DNA of 35,391 nucleotides, taken from positions 1-35,391 of the forward strand of contig CAKRDZ010000031.1 in assembly GCA_934316845.1 (NCBI GenBank). Direction: 5' to 3'. How positions within the stretch are numbered: the first letter of the stretch is position 1; each line of letters starts with the position of its first letter. Below are positions 23,352 to 31,517 of the stretch, piece after piece. The position numbers were made by a program, and so were the translations under genes. The DNA is from an uncultured Eubacterium sp. (GTDB lineage Bacteria > Bacillota > Clostridia > Lachnospirales > Lachnospiraceae). Under the pieces are notes generated by a model that did no database searches, was not told where the DNA came from, and saw only the letters and a program-made list of their open reading frames with translations.

Positions 23352-24338
23352 TTACTGCTTCATCGTACAAAGCATGAGTTCCATCGCCACTTCAAAGTTT
23401 ACATTGGCTTTGAGACGAAGTTTCGCTTTGTCAAAAGCACTTAATATCTCTTCTATCTTTTCATAATCACGCTGGCTGGCTTCTTCGGATATGGCACGGA
23501 ATTCGCTCTGGAATACCAGCTGATTCATATTTTTGGTTGCTTTAAATAAAAGCACATCGCGATACCAGAGAACCATAAGGTCAATATAATCTTTGATATT
23601 GTCCTTGTCTTCCCCTATCTCTTTTATTTTTTCCAGCATTTCCGAAACGGTCATATTTCTTACATTTTTTAACAAATACAATACCTGATCCTTTTTTTCC
23701 TCAAAATCTTCGGATTCAATATAGCGGATCGCTTTTCCAAGATTTCCCTGTGCAAATATAGCGCTCGTCCGTGCGCGGTAATCCACCACATGGTACGTAT
23801 CGATCAGATATTTCTCGATTGCCGCCGTCGTAAGCGGTCGAAATTCCAACGTCAGACATCTTGACTGGATCGTCGGCAGGATCGCACTCATATTGCTTGT
23901 AAGCAGAATGATAATCCCGTATTCCGGCGGCTCCTCGATCGTTTTCAAAAGGGCATTCTGCGCCGCTTCGGTCATTCTCTCTGCCTCCGGCACGATAAAT
24001 ATTTTGTATGGACTCGAAAATGGTTTGACCGCCATCTCGGAATTGATTTTTTCACGCACATCGTCCACACCGATACTCGATAACTCTCTCGTTACCCAGA
24101 TGACATCCGGCTGGTTTCCGGAATCAATCTGCTTGCAGGACGGACATTTTCCACATGGCCGCACCTCCTGCTCTGCCGTACATTGGAGTCCGGCCGCAAA
24201 GGTTCTCGCCATCGTCTCTTTGCCACAGCCCACTTCGCCCTGGAAAATGTAGGCATGAAACGGCTTATCTTCCCGGATCGCCATCTGCAAATGTTCTTTT
24301 ATATCTTCATGTCCCATTATCTCTGAAAATAAAAACAT
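23352..24338 (-). CDS. holB: DNA polymerase III delta' subunit
   Basis: 328 residues from ATG 24338 (MFLFSEIMGHEDIK); an in-frame ATG 12 bases upstream sits on its own SD and is less likely. Walker A is GEVGCGKE at 34-41, a variant without the usual Thr/Ser after Lys, as is common in delta' subunits that do not hydrolyse ATP. The zinc-binding cysteines are Cys53, Cys62, Cys65 and Cys68. The sensor region SRCLTLEFRPL follows at about 170. It is part of the clamp loader. It lies 18 bases after yaaR and 24 before ricT. Confidence 0.95.
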   Translation of the reverse strand: MFLFSEIMGHEDIKEHLQMAIREDKPFHAYIFQGEVGCGKETMARTFAAGLQCTAEQEVRPCGKCPSCKQIDSGNQPDVIWVTRELSSIGVDDVREKINSEMAVKPFSSPYKIFIVPEAERMTEAAQNALLKTIEEPPEYGIIILLTSNMSAILPTIQSRCLTLEFRPLTTAAIEKYLIDTYHVVDYRARTSAIFAQGNLGKAIRYIESEDFEEKKDQVLYLLKNVRNMTVSEMLEKIKEIGEDKDNIKDYIDLMVLWYRDVLLFKATKNMNQLVFQSEFRAISEEASQRDYEKIEEILSAFDKAKLRLKANVNFEVAMELMLCTMKQ

Positions 24339-24356
24339 AGGTACCACCATCCTTTC

Positions 24357-24797
24357 TCATGTCAGTATATCAAGAAGCATCCCTCGTATCTCATCGATCT
24401 TTGCGAGAATCCCAAGGTGGTCTTTTTCTTCTTTGATCAGTTCTCCCGCCAGTTCATCCAAAGCCACATTGACACGTTTTATCATGCCGTACACGCGGTG
24501 CCGTCCCCTCCGGTCGAGAAAGTTTTCACGGCTGAATTTGTGCGAACGGTTTACGATCTCATTCATAAATTCCTGGATCAGTTTCCGGTACTGGCGCATA
24601 TCACGCACATCCATGTGCTTGCCAAGTTTTTTTCCCTGCATCGTAATGTCTTCCATCATGAGTGAAAGGCGCGCCTGCAGTCCCTCTTCTTCCAGAGAAC
24701 TCATCAGCGTAAATTTGAAATCTTCTCCCGTATTCTGCGTCTGCCTTGTCGTCGTTGCAGCCACAGTCTGCTGCATCGGATCTACTTTAATTTCCAT
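24357..24797 (-). CDS. yaaR: YaaR family protein (DUF327)
   Basis: 146 residues, helical, with the family pattern FKFTLMSSLEEEGLQARLSL, then LIQEFMNEIVNRSHKFSREN and GRHRVYGMIKRVNVALDELA. Function is unknown. It begins a sub-operon with its own promoter (24840-24869) and a strong GGGAGGTG site, followed closely by holB. The pairing with holB and ricT is conserved across Bacillota. Confidence 0.9.
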   Translation of the reverse strand: MEIKVDPMQQTVAATTTRQTQNTGEDFKFTLMSSLEEEGLQARLSLMMEDITMQGKKLGKHMDVRDMRQYRKLIQEFMNEIVNRSHKFSRENFLDRRGRHRVYGMIKRVNVALDELAGELIKEEKDHLGILAKIDEIRGMLLDILT

Positions 24798-24839
24798 CCT
24801 TTCACACCTCCCTTAAAATGCAATCCATTCCATTCTTTA

Positions 24840-24869
24840 AGTATACCATGAAATTCGCCGGTGTTGCAA
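24840..24869 (-). promoter_or_regulatory. Internal promoter before yaaR
   Basis: Minus strand TTGCAA, 18 bases, TATACT, 43 bases before the ATG. Confidence 0.65.
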
Positions 24870-24877
24870 CCAGAAAA

Positions 24878-25462
24878 TCACACCTGCTGCTGTATCATTG
24901 TCTCAATATGGGCAAGTGCCTCCTCAAAATTGTCGTTCCGTACCCGGACATCAATGCCCGTCTCGCCAAGTTTTTCCTCGGAAAAGTCCTCTTCATCCGC
25001 AAGAAAACGACGGCACAGCTCCGCTACACACGGTGTATTCTGTTCTTTTTCACGTTTCAATGCCCGCTCGATCCGTTCAAAATCATCGACTTCAATATAG
25101 ATCGGAACGACCTGCTCAATGCCAAAAAATGTCTCCAGTTTGCGGTACCCTTCCAACGTTGTGATAAGAATATAGTCTCCCTTTTCCAGATCGATCTGAC
25201 CGTCGTTGGCAGTAAAATAATACCACGGGCCATGTACCGTCTGATACACACGGCATTCAATGATCTTATCCGCTTCCTGCATCTCATGCATCTCTTCTTC
25301 ACTGACAAAAAAATACTCTTTGCCATACGTTTCCCCTGCACGGATCGGGCGTGTCGTATACGTCACGACTTCCTTCAGTTCCGGAAAATCCTCCACAATC
25401 CTCTGATACAGCGAATCCTTTCCTGTCGCACTCTTTCCCATGATAACAAATAATTTACCCAT
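24878..25462 (-). CDS. Guanylate-kinase-like P-loop kinase
   Basis: 194 residues from ATG 25462 (GGAGGG before it). P-loop GKSATGKDS at 9-17, then the guanylate kinase core with YTTRPIRAGETYGKEYFFVS as the GMP-binding segment. It differs from standard Gmk: the P-loop is GKSATGKD rather than GPSGAGKS. The C-terminal half is also divergent (EVDDFERIERALKREKEQN). It occupies the position of tmk in the Bacillus cluster. Whether it phosphorylates GMP or something else is open; a regular gmk may exist elsewhere. It lies between the decarboxylase (20 bases) and yaaR. Confidence 0.85.
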   Translation of the reverse strand: MGKLFVIMGKSATGKDSLYQRIVEDFPELKEVVTYTTRPIRAGETYGKEYFFVSEEEMHEMQEADKIIECRVYQTVHGPWYYFTANDGQIDLEKGDYILITTLEGYRKLETFFGIEQVVPIYIEVDDFERIERALKREKEQNTPCVAELCRRFLADEEDFSEEKLGETGIDVRVRNDNFEEALAHIETMIQQQV

Positions 25463-25482
25463 TGCAATCCCTCCTGCTCTTT

Positions 25483-26895
25483 TCAAACTCTGTCATTGCA
25501 GACAAATACGTTATTGTTTTCAACTCCACGCACTTCATAACTGGATTTTTGTCCGTCCAAAAGCACGTCAACCATTTCCTGCGAAAATATTTCACCCGCG
25601 ACCGCAAACGGCACGCCCGGCGGATACAGATACACGTCCTTTGCCGCGGTCCGTCCTGCTGCCTCCGCAAGCGGCACTTCTTTTAACGGCAGCCGCTCTG
25701 CCTCATAGCTGTACATCCGCTGCTCCGGCGGTTTAATATCGTACGTAAACGTCCTCTCTGCGCCTTTTTCCGCATACGATAACGACCGGTCAAGATCACA
25801 CAGTGCCGCCGCAAAGCGGTCAAAATTTTCCGCCGTATCACAGATCGTCGCCATCCCCAGCGCATAATTGCCGCAGCTCATCTCCAATTGAATGCCGTAA
25901 TGTTCCAGAAGAACCTCTTCCAGCTGCTGCCCGGTAAGTTCCGTGCGGGCGGTGCTGACGACAATTTTCGAACGATCCATTCCTTCACAGTACACCAATT
26001 CCAATTTTTGTAAATTCTTTACCTTTTCATAAAACCGGTTCAGATTTTTCACAAAATGTGCTGCCGAAAAGGTTTCTTCCTTCTGCACATATTCAAAACA
26101 TTTTGCGATCGATGCCATCAAAACGTAGGACGGACTGCTCGACTGGTAGGTCTGAAGTGCCCACAACAGCCGGTCTTCCCGGATCCGGTTTCCCGTCCGG
26201 TGAAGAACCGCGGTCTGCGTAAATGCCGGCAGCGTCTTATGCAGGCTCTCGATCACAAGGTCTGCCCCCTGCCGCACCGCGGTTTCCGGAAAGGTCGGAA
26301 GCCAGTTAAAATGTGCCCCATGCGCTTCATCGACCACAAGTGGAATATTTTTCTCATGTACTGCCTCCGCGATGCCGGCAATGTCGGAAACAATCCCCTC
26401 ATACGTCGGCGATGTGATCATCACACAGCGGACTTCCGGATTTTCCTTTAGGAGACGGCGGACTTCCGAAACTTCGATCTCTCCGGCAATCCCCAGTTCT
26501 CCCATCGTCCCTTCCAGCCGGCGGGGATATACGTAAACCGGCCGGAGACCGAGAAGTTTGATCGCATTATAGACCGATTTATGACAGTTTCTCGCCACCA
26601 GGATCTTGTCCCCCGGATAACAGCATGCCGTGACCGCCGACAAAATTCCACACGTACTTCCATTTACCAGAAGATAGGTCTGTTTGGAATCGTACCATTT
26701 TGTCAGATCGTCCATCAGGTCACGGATCATCTCCTCCGGGTGATGCAGATCATCCACGCCCGGAACCTCTGTCACATCAAGAGAATAGGGATCTGGCATC
26801 GTACACAGCGGATTTCTTTTGTGCCCCGGCATATGCATCGGCACGATATCCCGCTGACAATATTTGGATAATGTAGTAAAAAAGTGATTTGGCAT
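25483..26895 (-). CDS. yaaO: Orn/Lys/Arg decarboxylase-type PLP enzyme (YaaO-like)
   Basis: 470 residues, the short form lacking the N-terminal wing domain. PLP lysine is Lys220 in ESLHKTLPAFTQTAVLH; the Asp that pairs with the pyridine nitrogen is in VVDEAHGAHF (about 188-197); NGSTCGILSAV at 78-88 holds the phosphate. The C-terminal domain runs from about 380. Substrate could be lysine, arginine or ornithine. First gene of the leftward cluster, as yaaO is in Bacillus. Promoter at 26927-26954; AAAGGGG before the ATG. It is divergent from yhfC. Confidence 0.92.
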   Translation of the reverse strand: MPNHFFTTLSKYCQRDIVPMHMPGHKRNPLCTMPDPYSLDVTEVPGVDDLHHPEEMIRDLMDDLTKWYDSKQTYLLVNGSTCGILSAVTACCYPGDKILVARNCHKSVYNAIKLLGLRPVYVYPRRLEGTMGELGIAGEIEVSEVRRLLKENPEVRCVMITSPTYEGIVSDIAGIAEAVHEKNIPLVVDEAHGAHFNWLPTFPETAVRQGADLVIESLHKTLPAFTQTAVLHRTGNRIREDRLLWALQTYQSSSPSYVLMASIAKCFEYVQKEETFSAAHFVKNLNRFYEKVKNLQKLELVYCEGMDRSKIVVSTARTELTGQQLEEVLLEHYGIQLEMSCGNYALGMATICDTAENFDRFAAALCDLDRSLSYAEKGAERTFTYDIKPPEQRMYSYEAERLPLKEVPLAEAAGRTAAKDVYLYPPGVPFAVAGEIFSQEMVDVLLDGQKSSYEVRGVENNNVFVCNDRV

Positions 26896-26926
26896 GTCAT
26901 TTCCCCTTTCTCAAAGTATTTCTTTA

Positions 26927-26954
26927 AGTATACCATTTTTCTCTTGTTTTTCAA
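26927..26954 (-). promoter_or_regulatory. Promoter of the yaaO-led cluster
   Basis: Minus strand TTGAAA, 16 bases, TATACT, 32 bases before the ATG. Confidence 0.65.
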
Positions 26955-27011
26955 TAGGAAGTCGTGTTATATTATTATACAAACACACTACATACAGAAA
27001 TGGAGATTCCT

Positions 27012-27863
27012 ATGACGAAAATGGTTCTTATGGCGGCTGCTTTCTCGAAAAATTCCATGATGGGAATGGTCATCGTCGCTTTGGTATGCATGGGTATACC
27101 TTTTATCGCTCTTGCGTATATGAAAACGAAAACCGGTGCGAAAATCACCTCCTTTTTGAAAGGACTTCTTTTTTATGCACTGTTTGCCTTTGGTGTGAGC
27201 GGCCTGGTCAACATTATTCTGCTGGGCGGTCTGTCGCTCTCTTCCGTATTAAACCGAAGCATTCATCCGGTATATTATGCGGTATACGGCGCAGTACTTG
27301 CCGGCATCATTGAAGAAACCGCTAAATTTATCGGTTTAAAATACATGATGAAGAAAACGCCGGATAAGCAAAATGCCCTGCTCTTTGGTCTCGGACACGG
27401 CGGACTGGAAGCACTTGCCTACGGCAGTTCCCTTTTTATGGGAAATTTTGTGCTGGCACTGCTCGTAAATTCGCTCGGTGTCGATGAATATTTCAGCAAA
27501 CTCGGCATCACCGGAGAAAAACTGGTTGAGCAGAAAAATAATCTTGCCGCCCTGATGGCGATTCCGACAAGCGAATACGTGTCTTACGGAATTGAGCGGA
27601 TGTTCCTGCTTGCGCTGCAGATTTCCCTCACGATCCTTGTCTTTATGGCGGTCAATAACCAAAAGCTGAAACCGTTGTTTCCGATTGCGATCCTGATTCA
27701 CATTATCGCCTATCTGCCGTCGTATCTGAACAATATGGAACTTTTAAATTTGACGTTTAATCTGTTGATCACCGGTGGCATCTGTGTCATCGCATCCGCT
27801 TATGTATATCGGATCTATCACCGGATCAGCGACGATGGCACAATTGTTTCAAAAAAATCTTGA
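27012..27863 (+). CDS. yhfC: YhfC family intramembrane metalloprotease
   Basis: 283 residues from ATG 27012 (TGGAG 6 bases upstream), with about seven to eight membrane segments. The family motifs EETAKFIGLKYMM (about 97-110) and FGLGHGGLEALAYG (about 121-134) carry the Glu-Glu and His-x-x-Glu residues expected for a CPBP-like membrane protease. Substrate unknown; relatives are annotated only by family. Single gene, divergent from the decarboxylase cluster. A sigma-A-like promoter overlaps its stop codon. Confidence 0.88.
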   Translation: MTKMVLMAAAFSKNSMMGMVIVALVCMGIPFIALAYMKTKTGAKITSFLKGLLFYALFAFGVSGLVNIILLGGLSLSSVLNRSIHPVYYAVYGAVLAGIIEETAKFIGLKYMMKKTPDKQNALLFGLGHGGLEALAYGSSLFMGNFVLALLVNSLGVDEYFSKLGITGEKLVEQKNNLAALMAIPTSEYVSYGIERMFLLALQISLTILVFMAVNNQKLKPLFPIAILIHIIAYLPSYLNNMELLNLTFNLLITGGICVIASAYVYRIYHRISDDGTIVSKKS

Positions 27864-27888
27864 CATTTGCCACATTTTGCGATACTAT
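27860..27888 (+). promoter_or_regulatory. Promoter overlapping the yhfC stop codon
   Basis: TTGACA, 17 bases, TACTAT. It points into a 340-base gap with no ORF of substance, suggesting an RNA transcript starting near 27895. Confidence 0.65.
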
Positions 27889-27894
27889 ATACAT

Positions 27895-28025
27895 GAATCA
27901 ATGGTGATTCGCCTTAGGCGAGTTGCCATTTTTTATTGCCGTTATCATTGGGATAACCTAATGATTGCCTATATATAGTTTAGTTCTCTATTCCCCAGAA
28001 AAAGGTCACCCAGTGGCCTTTTTCT
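27895..28025 (+). ncRNA. Candidate small RNA (~130 nt) with terminal terminator
   Basis: From the expected start, GAATCA/TGATTC (27895-27910) can form a small hairpin that competes with a 14-bp hairpin (27900-27913 with 27917-27930, loop TTA) followed by T-rich sequence. A further stretch with TTATC…GGATAA pairing leads to an 11-bp terminator hairpin (27999-28009 with 28013-28023, then TTTTT). No ORF of note is present. I could not match it to 6S RNA, SRP RNA or a riboswitch class. A simpler reading is that the first hairpin is just the yhfC terminator. Confidence 0.45.
27999..28025 (+). terminator. Terminator hairpin downstream of the yhfC/RNA unit
   Basis: AAAAAGGTCAC, CCA loop, GTGGCCTTTTT: 11 pairs with A- and T-runs on both sides, so it may work in both directions. 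Confidence 0.8.
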
Positions 28026-28037
28026 CATATCTGCCGA

Positions 28038-28066
28038 TTGCCAAATGCCCCCCTTTTTGCTATACT
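28038..28066 (+). promoter_or_regulatory. Promoter of the helicase transcript
   Basis: TTGCCA, 17 bases, TATACT. The start near 28073 gives a leader of about 130 bases before the helicase ATG. Confidence 0.7.
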
Positions 28067-28072
28067 AAAATT

Positions 28073-28205
28073 AACGCCCTCCCTACATGAGCATTTTTAG
28101 CCTTGTCAAAGGCGAGAAAGAACACGAAGTGTTCGAAATGCGAATGCGTGGGAGAGGGGGCCTGAATAGTTACTATTCAGAAGAATGATAAAAGAGGGCT
28201 TTTTT
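28073..28205 (+). promoter_or_regulatory. Structured leader RNA, riboswitch-like, upstream of the helicase
   Basis: A branched fold is evident: closing stem GCCCTCCC (28076-28083) with GGGAG-A-GGG (28150-28158); inner stem GCATTT (28091-28096) with AAATGC (28136-28141); hairpins GCCTT/AAGGC (28100-28113) and GAACAC/GTGTTC (28120-28134); then CTGAATAG/CTATTCAG (28162-28180). GCCCTC (28076-28081) can alternatively pair with GAGGGC (28194-28199), which is the helicase Shine-Dalgarno followed by six T. So one strand chooses between closing the branched fold and masking the SD. No match to a class I know. Confidence 0.55.
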
Positions 28206-30623
28206 ATGGCAGAACGCAGAGAATTGAAAATTTCCGTGCGGAATCTGGTGGAATTTATCTTTCGTGAGGGAGATATCAATTCGACCGGTCTCGGCACCCG
28301 GAATCCCGAAGCAATGCAGCTCGGCAATAGAATCCACAAGAAAATACAAAAAAGCATGGGAATCGGCTATCAGGCAGAGGTTCCTTTATTTACGTATGCC
28401 GCATTACAGAGCGAAGAAACCGGCGAAGAATTTGATCTGAAGATTGAAGGCCGGGCGGACGGCATTTTCCGCGACGATACGGAGATTCTCGTCGATGAGA
28501 TCAAAGGCGTTTTCATGGATATCCACCAGTTAAAAGAGCCTCTTTTGGTACACAAAGCGCAGGCAATGTGCTATGCCTATATGATCTGTGAAGCCGAAAA
28601 TCCGGCATTTATCACCGTGCAGGTGACGTATTGTCATCTGGAGAGCGAGGAGATCCGCCGTTTTCCGGTAACCTACCGAAGCGAAGAGATCCGCGCGTGG
28701 TTTCAGGATCTGATCGACTTATATACCCCCTGGGCGAGATACGAATTTGACTGGCAGAAAAAGCGGAATGTCTCAATCCGGGCTCTCACTTTCCCTTTCC
28801 CATACCGCGAAGGTCAGAAAGAACTTGCCGCCTGCGTCTATAAAACGATTGAACACAAAAAGAAAATTTTTATACAGGCTCCCACCGGTGTCGGAAAGAC
28901 CATTTCAACTGTATTTCCGACGGTGAAAGCTATGGGCGAAGGATTGATCGACCGGCTTTTTTACCTGACCGCCAAAACGATTACGAGAACGGTCGCCCAG
29001 GAATGTTTCCAACTTTTGTCAGAACAGTCGCTGCATTTTAAATATCTCACGATCACGGCAAAGGAAAAAATGTGCTTTTTAGAAGGCAGTCCGGATTGTA
29101 ATCCTGCCTCCTGTCCTTACGCCAAAGGACATTACGACCGCGTCAATGACTGTGTCTACGATATGCTGATCCATGAAAATGACATGAATCGGGATACCAT
29201 CCTTTCGTATGCCGAAAAACACAATGTCTGCCCCTTTGAAATGTGTCTGGATGCGGCTCTTTTTGCGGACAGCATTATCTGTGACTACAATTATGCGTTT
29301 GATCCCAATGTCTATCTGCGCCGCTTCTTTTCGGAGGACAAAAAAGGAAATTTTGCCTTTTTGATTGATGAGGCACATAATCTTGTTGAGCGCGCCAGAG
29401 AAATGTACAGTGCTGTCCTTGTCAAAGAGGATTTTCTGAAAGTAAAACGCATTCTGAATGAGGAATCCACCAAAAATTATCCGTCGGAGGTAAAATACCT
29501 GTTTAAGATTTTTGCCGCCTCGCTCGAACGCTGCAACAAAATAATGTTGGAATGGAAACACGCCTGCGATCATTTTGAACTCTTAGATGACATATCCACG
29601 TTTGAATTTCAGCTGCTGCGCGTCGTAAACAGTTTTGAACTTTTGACGAAAGAAGTGAAAGAACTTCCCGAACGCGAAACGATTTTGAATTTATTTTTTG
29701 CAGTCCGTCATTTTCTCAATATGAACGATACCAAAGATGAAAAATACCGCATTTATACCGATTATGACGAATCCGGGAATTTCCGCGTCAAACTCCAGTG
29801 TATGGATCCTTCGACACGCCTCAGCGATGCTGAGGAGCAGGCGCGGAGTACGATCTTTTTCTCTGCCACCCTGCTGCCGATCCGCTATTACATGGAGCAG
29901 CTTTCAACCACGGAAGAAGATTACGCCGTTTATGCCAAATCTTCCTTTACCCCTGACCAGCGTCGAATCCTCATTGCCAATGATGTCACCAGCAAATACA
30001 CCAGACGTTCTCTCTCCGAATACCGCCGTATCGCCGGTTATATCGAAGAATTAGTGCAGGCAAGGCAGGGAAATTATATTATTTTCTTCCCCTCGTACGC
30101 TTTTTTGCGTCAGGTAAAAGACCAGCTGCATTTTCCGGAGCAGACCGAAATTGTCGAACAATGTCAAAATATGTCAGAATCAGAAAAAGAAGATTTTCTG
30201 GCTTCTTTTGATGCCGAAAACGATCATACTCTCGTAGGACTTTGTGTTATGGGCGGTATTTTCAGTGAGGGAATCGACCTGAAAGAAGACCGCCTCATCG
30301 GTACAGCGATCGTAGGAACCGGTCTTCCGCAGGTTTGCGAGGAACGCGAATTATTTAAACAGTATTACGACGAACAAAATGGACACGGCTTCGACTATGC
30401 CTACCTGTACCCCGGTATCAACAAGGTCTTTCAGGCGGGCGGACGCGTGATCCGTACTTCATCCGACCGCGGTGTCATCCTGCTCTTAGATGAGCGCTTT
30501 GCCGGCCGCAGCTATTCCCATTTATTTCCAAAAGAATGGGTTCCTTACAAGATCACAAACAAAAAAGGAATGAAAGATATTCTCCATTCCTTTTGGGAAA
30601 ATCCGGAATCCACTCCGGACTAG
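28206..30623 (+). CDS. DinG/XPD-type Fe-S helicase with N-terminal nuclease-like domain
   Basis: 805 residues from ATG 28206; the GAGGG site in the leader supports it over an upstream ATG. Residues 1-190 form a PD-(D/E)XK-like domain (GRADGIF with Asp85, then VDEIKG with Glu98 and Lys100). Walker A APTGVGKT at 225-232; DEAH at 388-391; Cys290, 298, 303, 316, 342 and 347 include the Fe-S ligands. The C-terminal helicase motifs are GIFSEGIDLKEDRL and VFQAGGRVIR. It is a 5'-3' DNA helicase of the XPD family, probably repair-related. The nuclease-like part could process DNA or only bind it. It stands alone with its own promoter. Confidence 0.92.
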   Translation: MAERRELKISVRNLVEFIFREGDINSTGLGTRNPEAMQLGNRIHKKIQKSMGIGYQAEVPLFTYAALQSEETGEEFDLKIEGRADGIFRDDTEILVDEIKGVFMDIHQLKEPLLVHKAQAMCYAYMICEAENPAFITVQVTYCHLESEEIRRFPVTYRSEEIRAWFQDLIDLYTPWARYEFDWQKKRNVSIRALTFPFPYREGQKELAACVYKTIEHKKKIFIQAPTGVGKTISTVFPTVKAMGEGLIDRLFYLTAKTITRTVAQECFQLLSEQSLHFKYLTITAKEKMCFLEGSPDCNPASCPYAKGHYDRVNDCVYDMLIHENDMNRDTILSYAEKHNVCPFEMCLDAALFADSIICDYNYAFDPNVYLRRFFSEDKKGNFAFLIDEAHNLVERAREMYSAVLVKEDFLKVKRILNEESTKNYPSEVKYLFKIFAASLERCNKIMLEWKHACDHFELLDDISTFEFQLLRVVNSFELLTKEVKELPERETILNLFFAVRHFLNMNDTKDEKYRIYTDYDESGNFRVKLQCMDPSTRLSDAEEQARSTIFFSATLLPIRYYMEQLSTTEEDYAVYAKSSFTPDQRRILIANDVTSKYTRRSLSEYRRIAGYIEELVQARQGNYIIFFPSYAFLRQVKDQLHFPEQTEIVEQCQNMSESEKEDFLASFDAENDHTLVGLCVMGGIFSEGIDLKEDRLIGTAIVGTGLPQVCEERELFKQYYDEQNGHGFDYAYLYPGINKVFQAGGRVIRTSSDRGVILLLDERFAGRSYSHLFPKEWVPYKITNKKGMKDILHSFWENPESTPD

Positions 30624-30666
30624 TATTTCATCGGACTAGTATCTCGCCGGACTAATACCTAAAAAA

Positions 30667-31515
30667 TCAGATCAACTTGATCCCATCGGACCGGATCTCA
30701 ATCTTCTTTTCTTTCATAAGACGTCCGATTGCCCGTTTATATGCATTTTTGCTCATTTTAAACTCGCGCTTGATAATTTCCGGCGACGTTTTATCGTGAA
30801 ATGGCAGGAAACCGCCTGCTTCCTCCAATCTCGCAAGAATGCTTTCCGCATCCATTCCCATCTGAACCGGCAGTTTTTCCTGAAGACTGAGTGTCAGTTT
30901 TCCATCTTCCCGAATTTCTTTAATGCGGGCGTGAACGCTGTCTCCTACATGAATTTCACGGTTCATCTCATTGTGTGGGATCAGCGCAGAATACTGGTCT
31001 GCCACTGCCACAAAAGCACCAAACGAATCTAAAATCTCATACACCAGTCCATCTACATGATCGCCCTCGGTAAAGTCTCCATCGGTACGAAGATAATCAT
31101 AAATATGCATAGTCGCACACAGACGGCTGCTCTTATCGATGTAAAGTGCTGCCAATACCTGCTCGCCTTTTTTTACACGGTGTGTCTGCTCTTTAAATGG
31201 CAGGAACAGGTCTTTCGCAAGCCCCCAGTCAAGAAATGCTCCGATGCTCGTCACATCCGTTACTTTCAGACGTGCCATCTGTCCCAGCTGCACATATGGT
31301 TCTGTCGTCGTCGCAATCAGGCGGTCTTCTGAATCCTTATACAGAAATACCTGAAAAATGTCTCCGCGCTCTGTCCCCTTCGGAACCTGATTATTGGGCA
31401 GAAGTACCTTTAATTCCGGATATTCATAAGAACCAAGATACACTCCGTTTTTTGTCATTTTCGTTACATACAGACGCGACATGCGTCCGAGTATTTTTTC
31501 TTCCATAGTCTGCAC
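30667..31515 (-). CDS. cvfB: CvfB family S1 RNA-binding protein
   Basis: 282 residues from a GTG at 31515 (AAAGGGA 6 bases before it, 2 bases after the previous stop); an ATG lies 9 bases inside. Several S1-like domains: the first begins LGRMSRLYVTKMTKNGVYLG, the second VQLGQMARLKVTDVTSIGAF, a third in GDHVDGLVYEILDSFGAFVA. The C-terminal winged-helix ending is FKMSKNAYKRAIGRLMKEKK. In Staphylococcus it affects virulence-gene RNAs. Last gene of the operon 32872-30667. Confidence 0.93.
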   Translation of the reverse strand: MQTMEEKILGRMSRLYVTKMTKNGVYLGSYEYPELKVLLPNNQVPKGTERGDIFQVFLYKDSEDRLIATTTEPYVQLGQMARLKVTDVTSIGAFLDWGLAKDLFLPFKEQTHRVKKGEQVLAALYIDKSSRLCATMHIYDYLRTDGDFTEGDHVDGLVYEILDSFGAFVAVADQYSALIPHNEMNREIHVGDSVHARIKEIREDGKLTLSLQEKLPVQMGMDAESILARLEEAGGFLPFHDKTSPEIIKREFKMSKNAYKRAIGRLMKEKKIEIRSDGIKLI

Positions 31516-31517
31516 AA

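Noticed and set aside
27895..27975. Fluoride (crcB) riboswitch
   Set aside because: Short stretches such as GGTGATTCGCC and TAATGATTGCCTA look similar, but the required order and pairing are missing and no fluoride-related gene follows.
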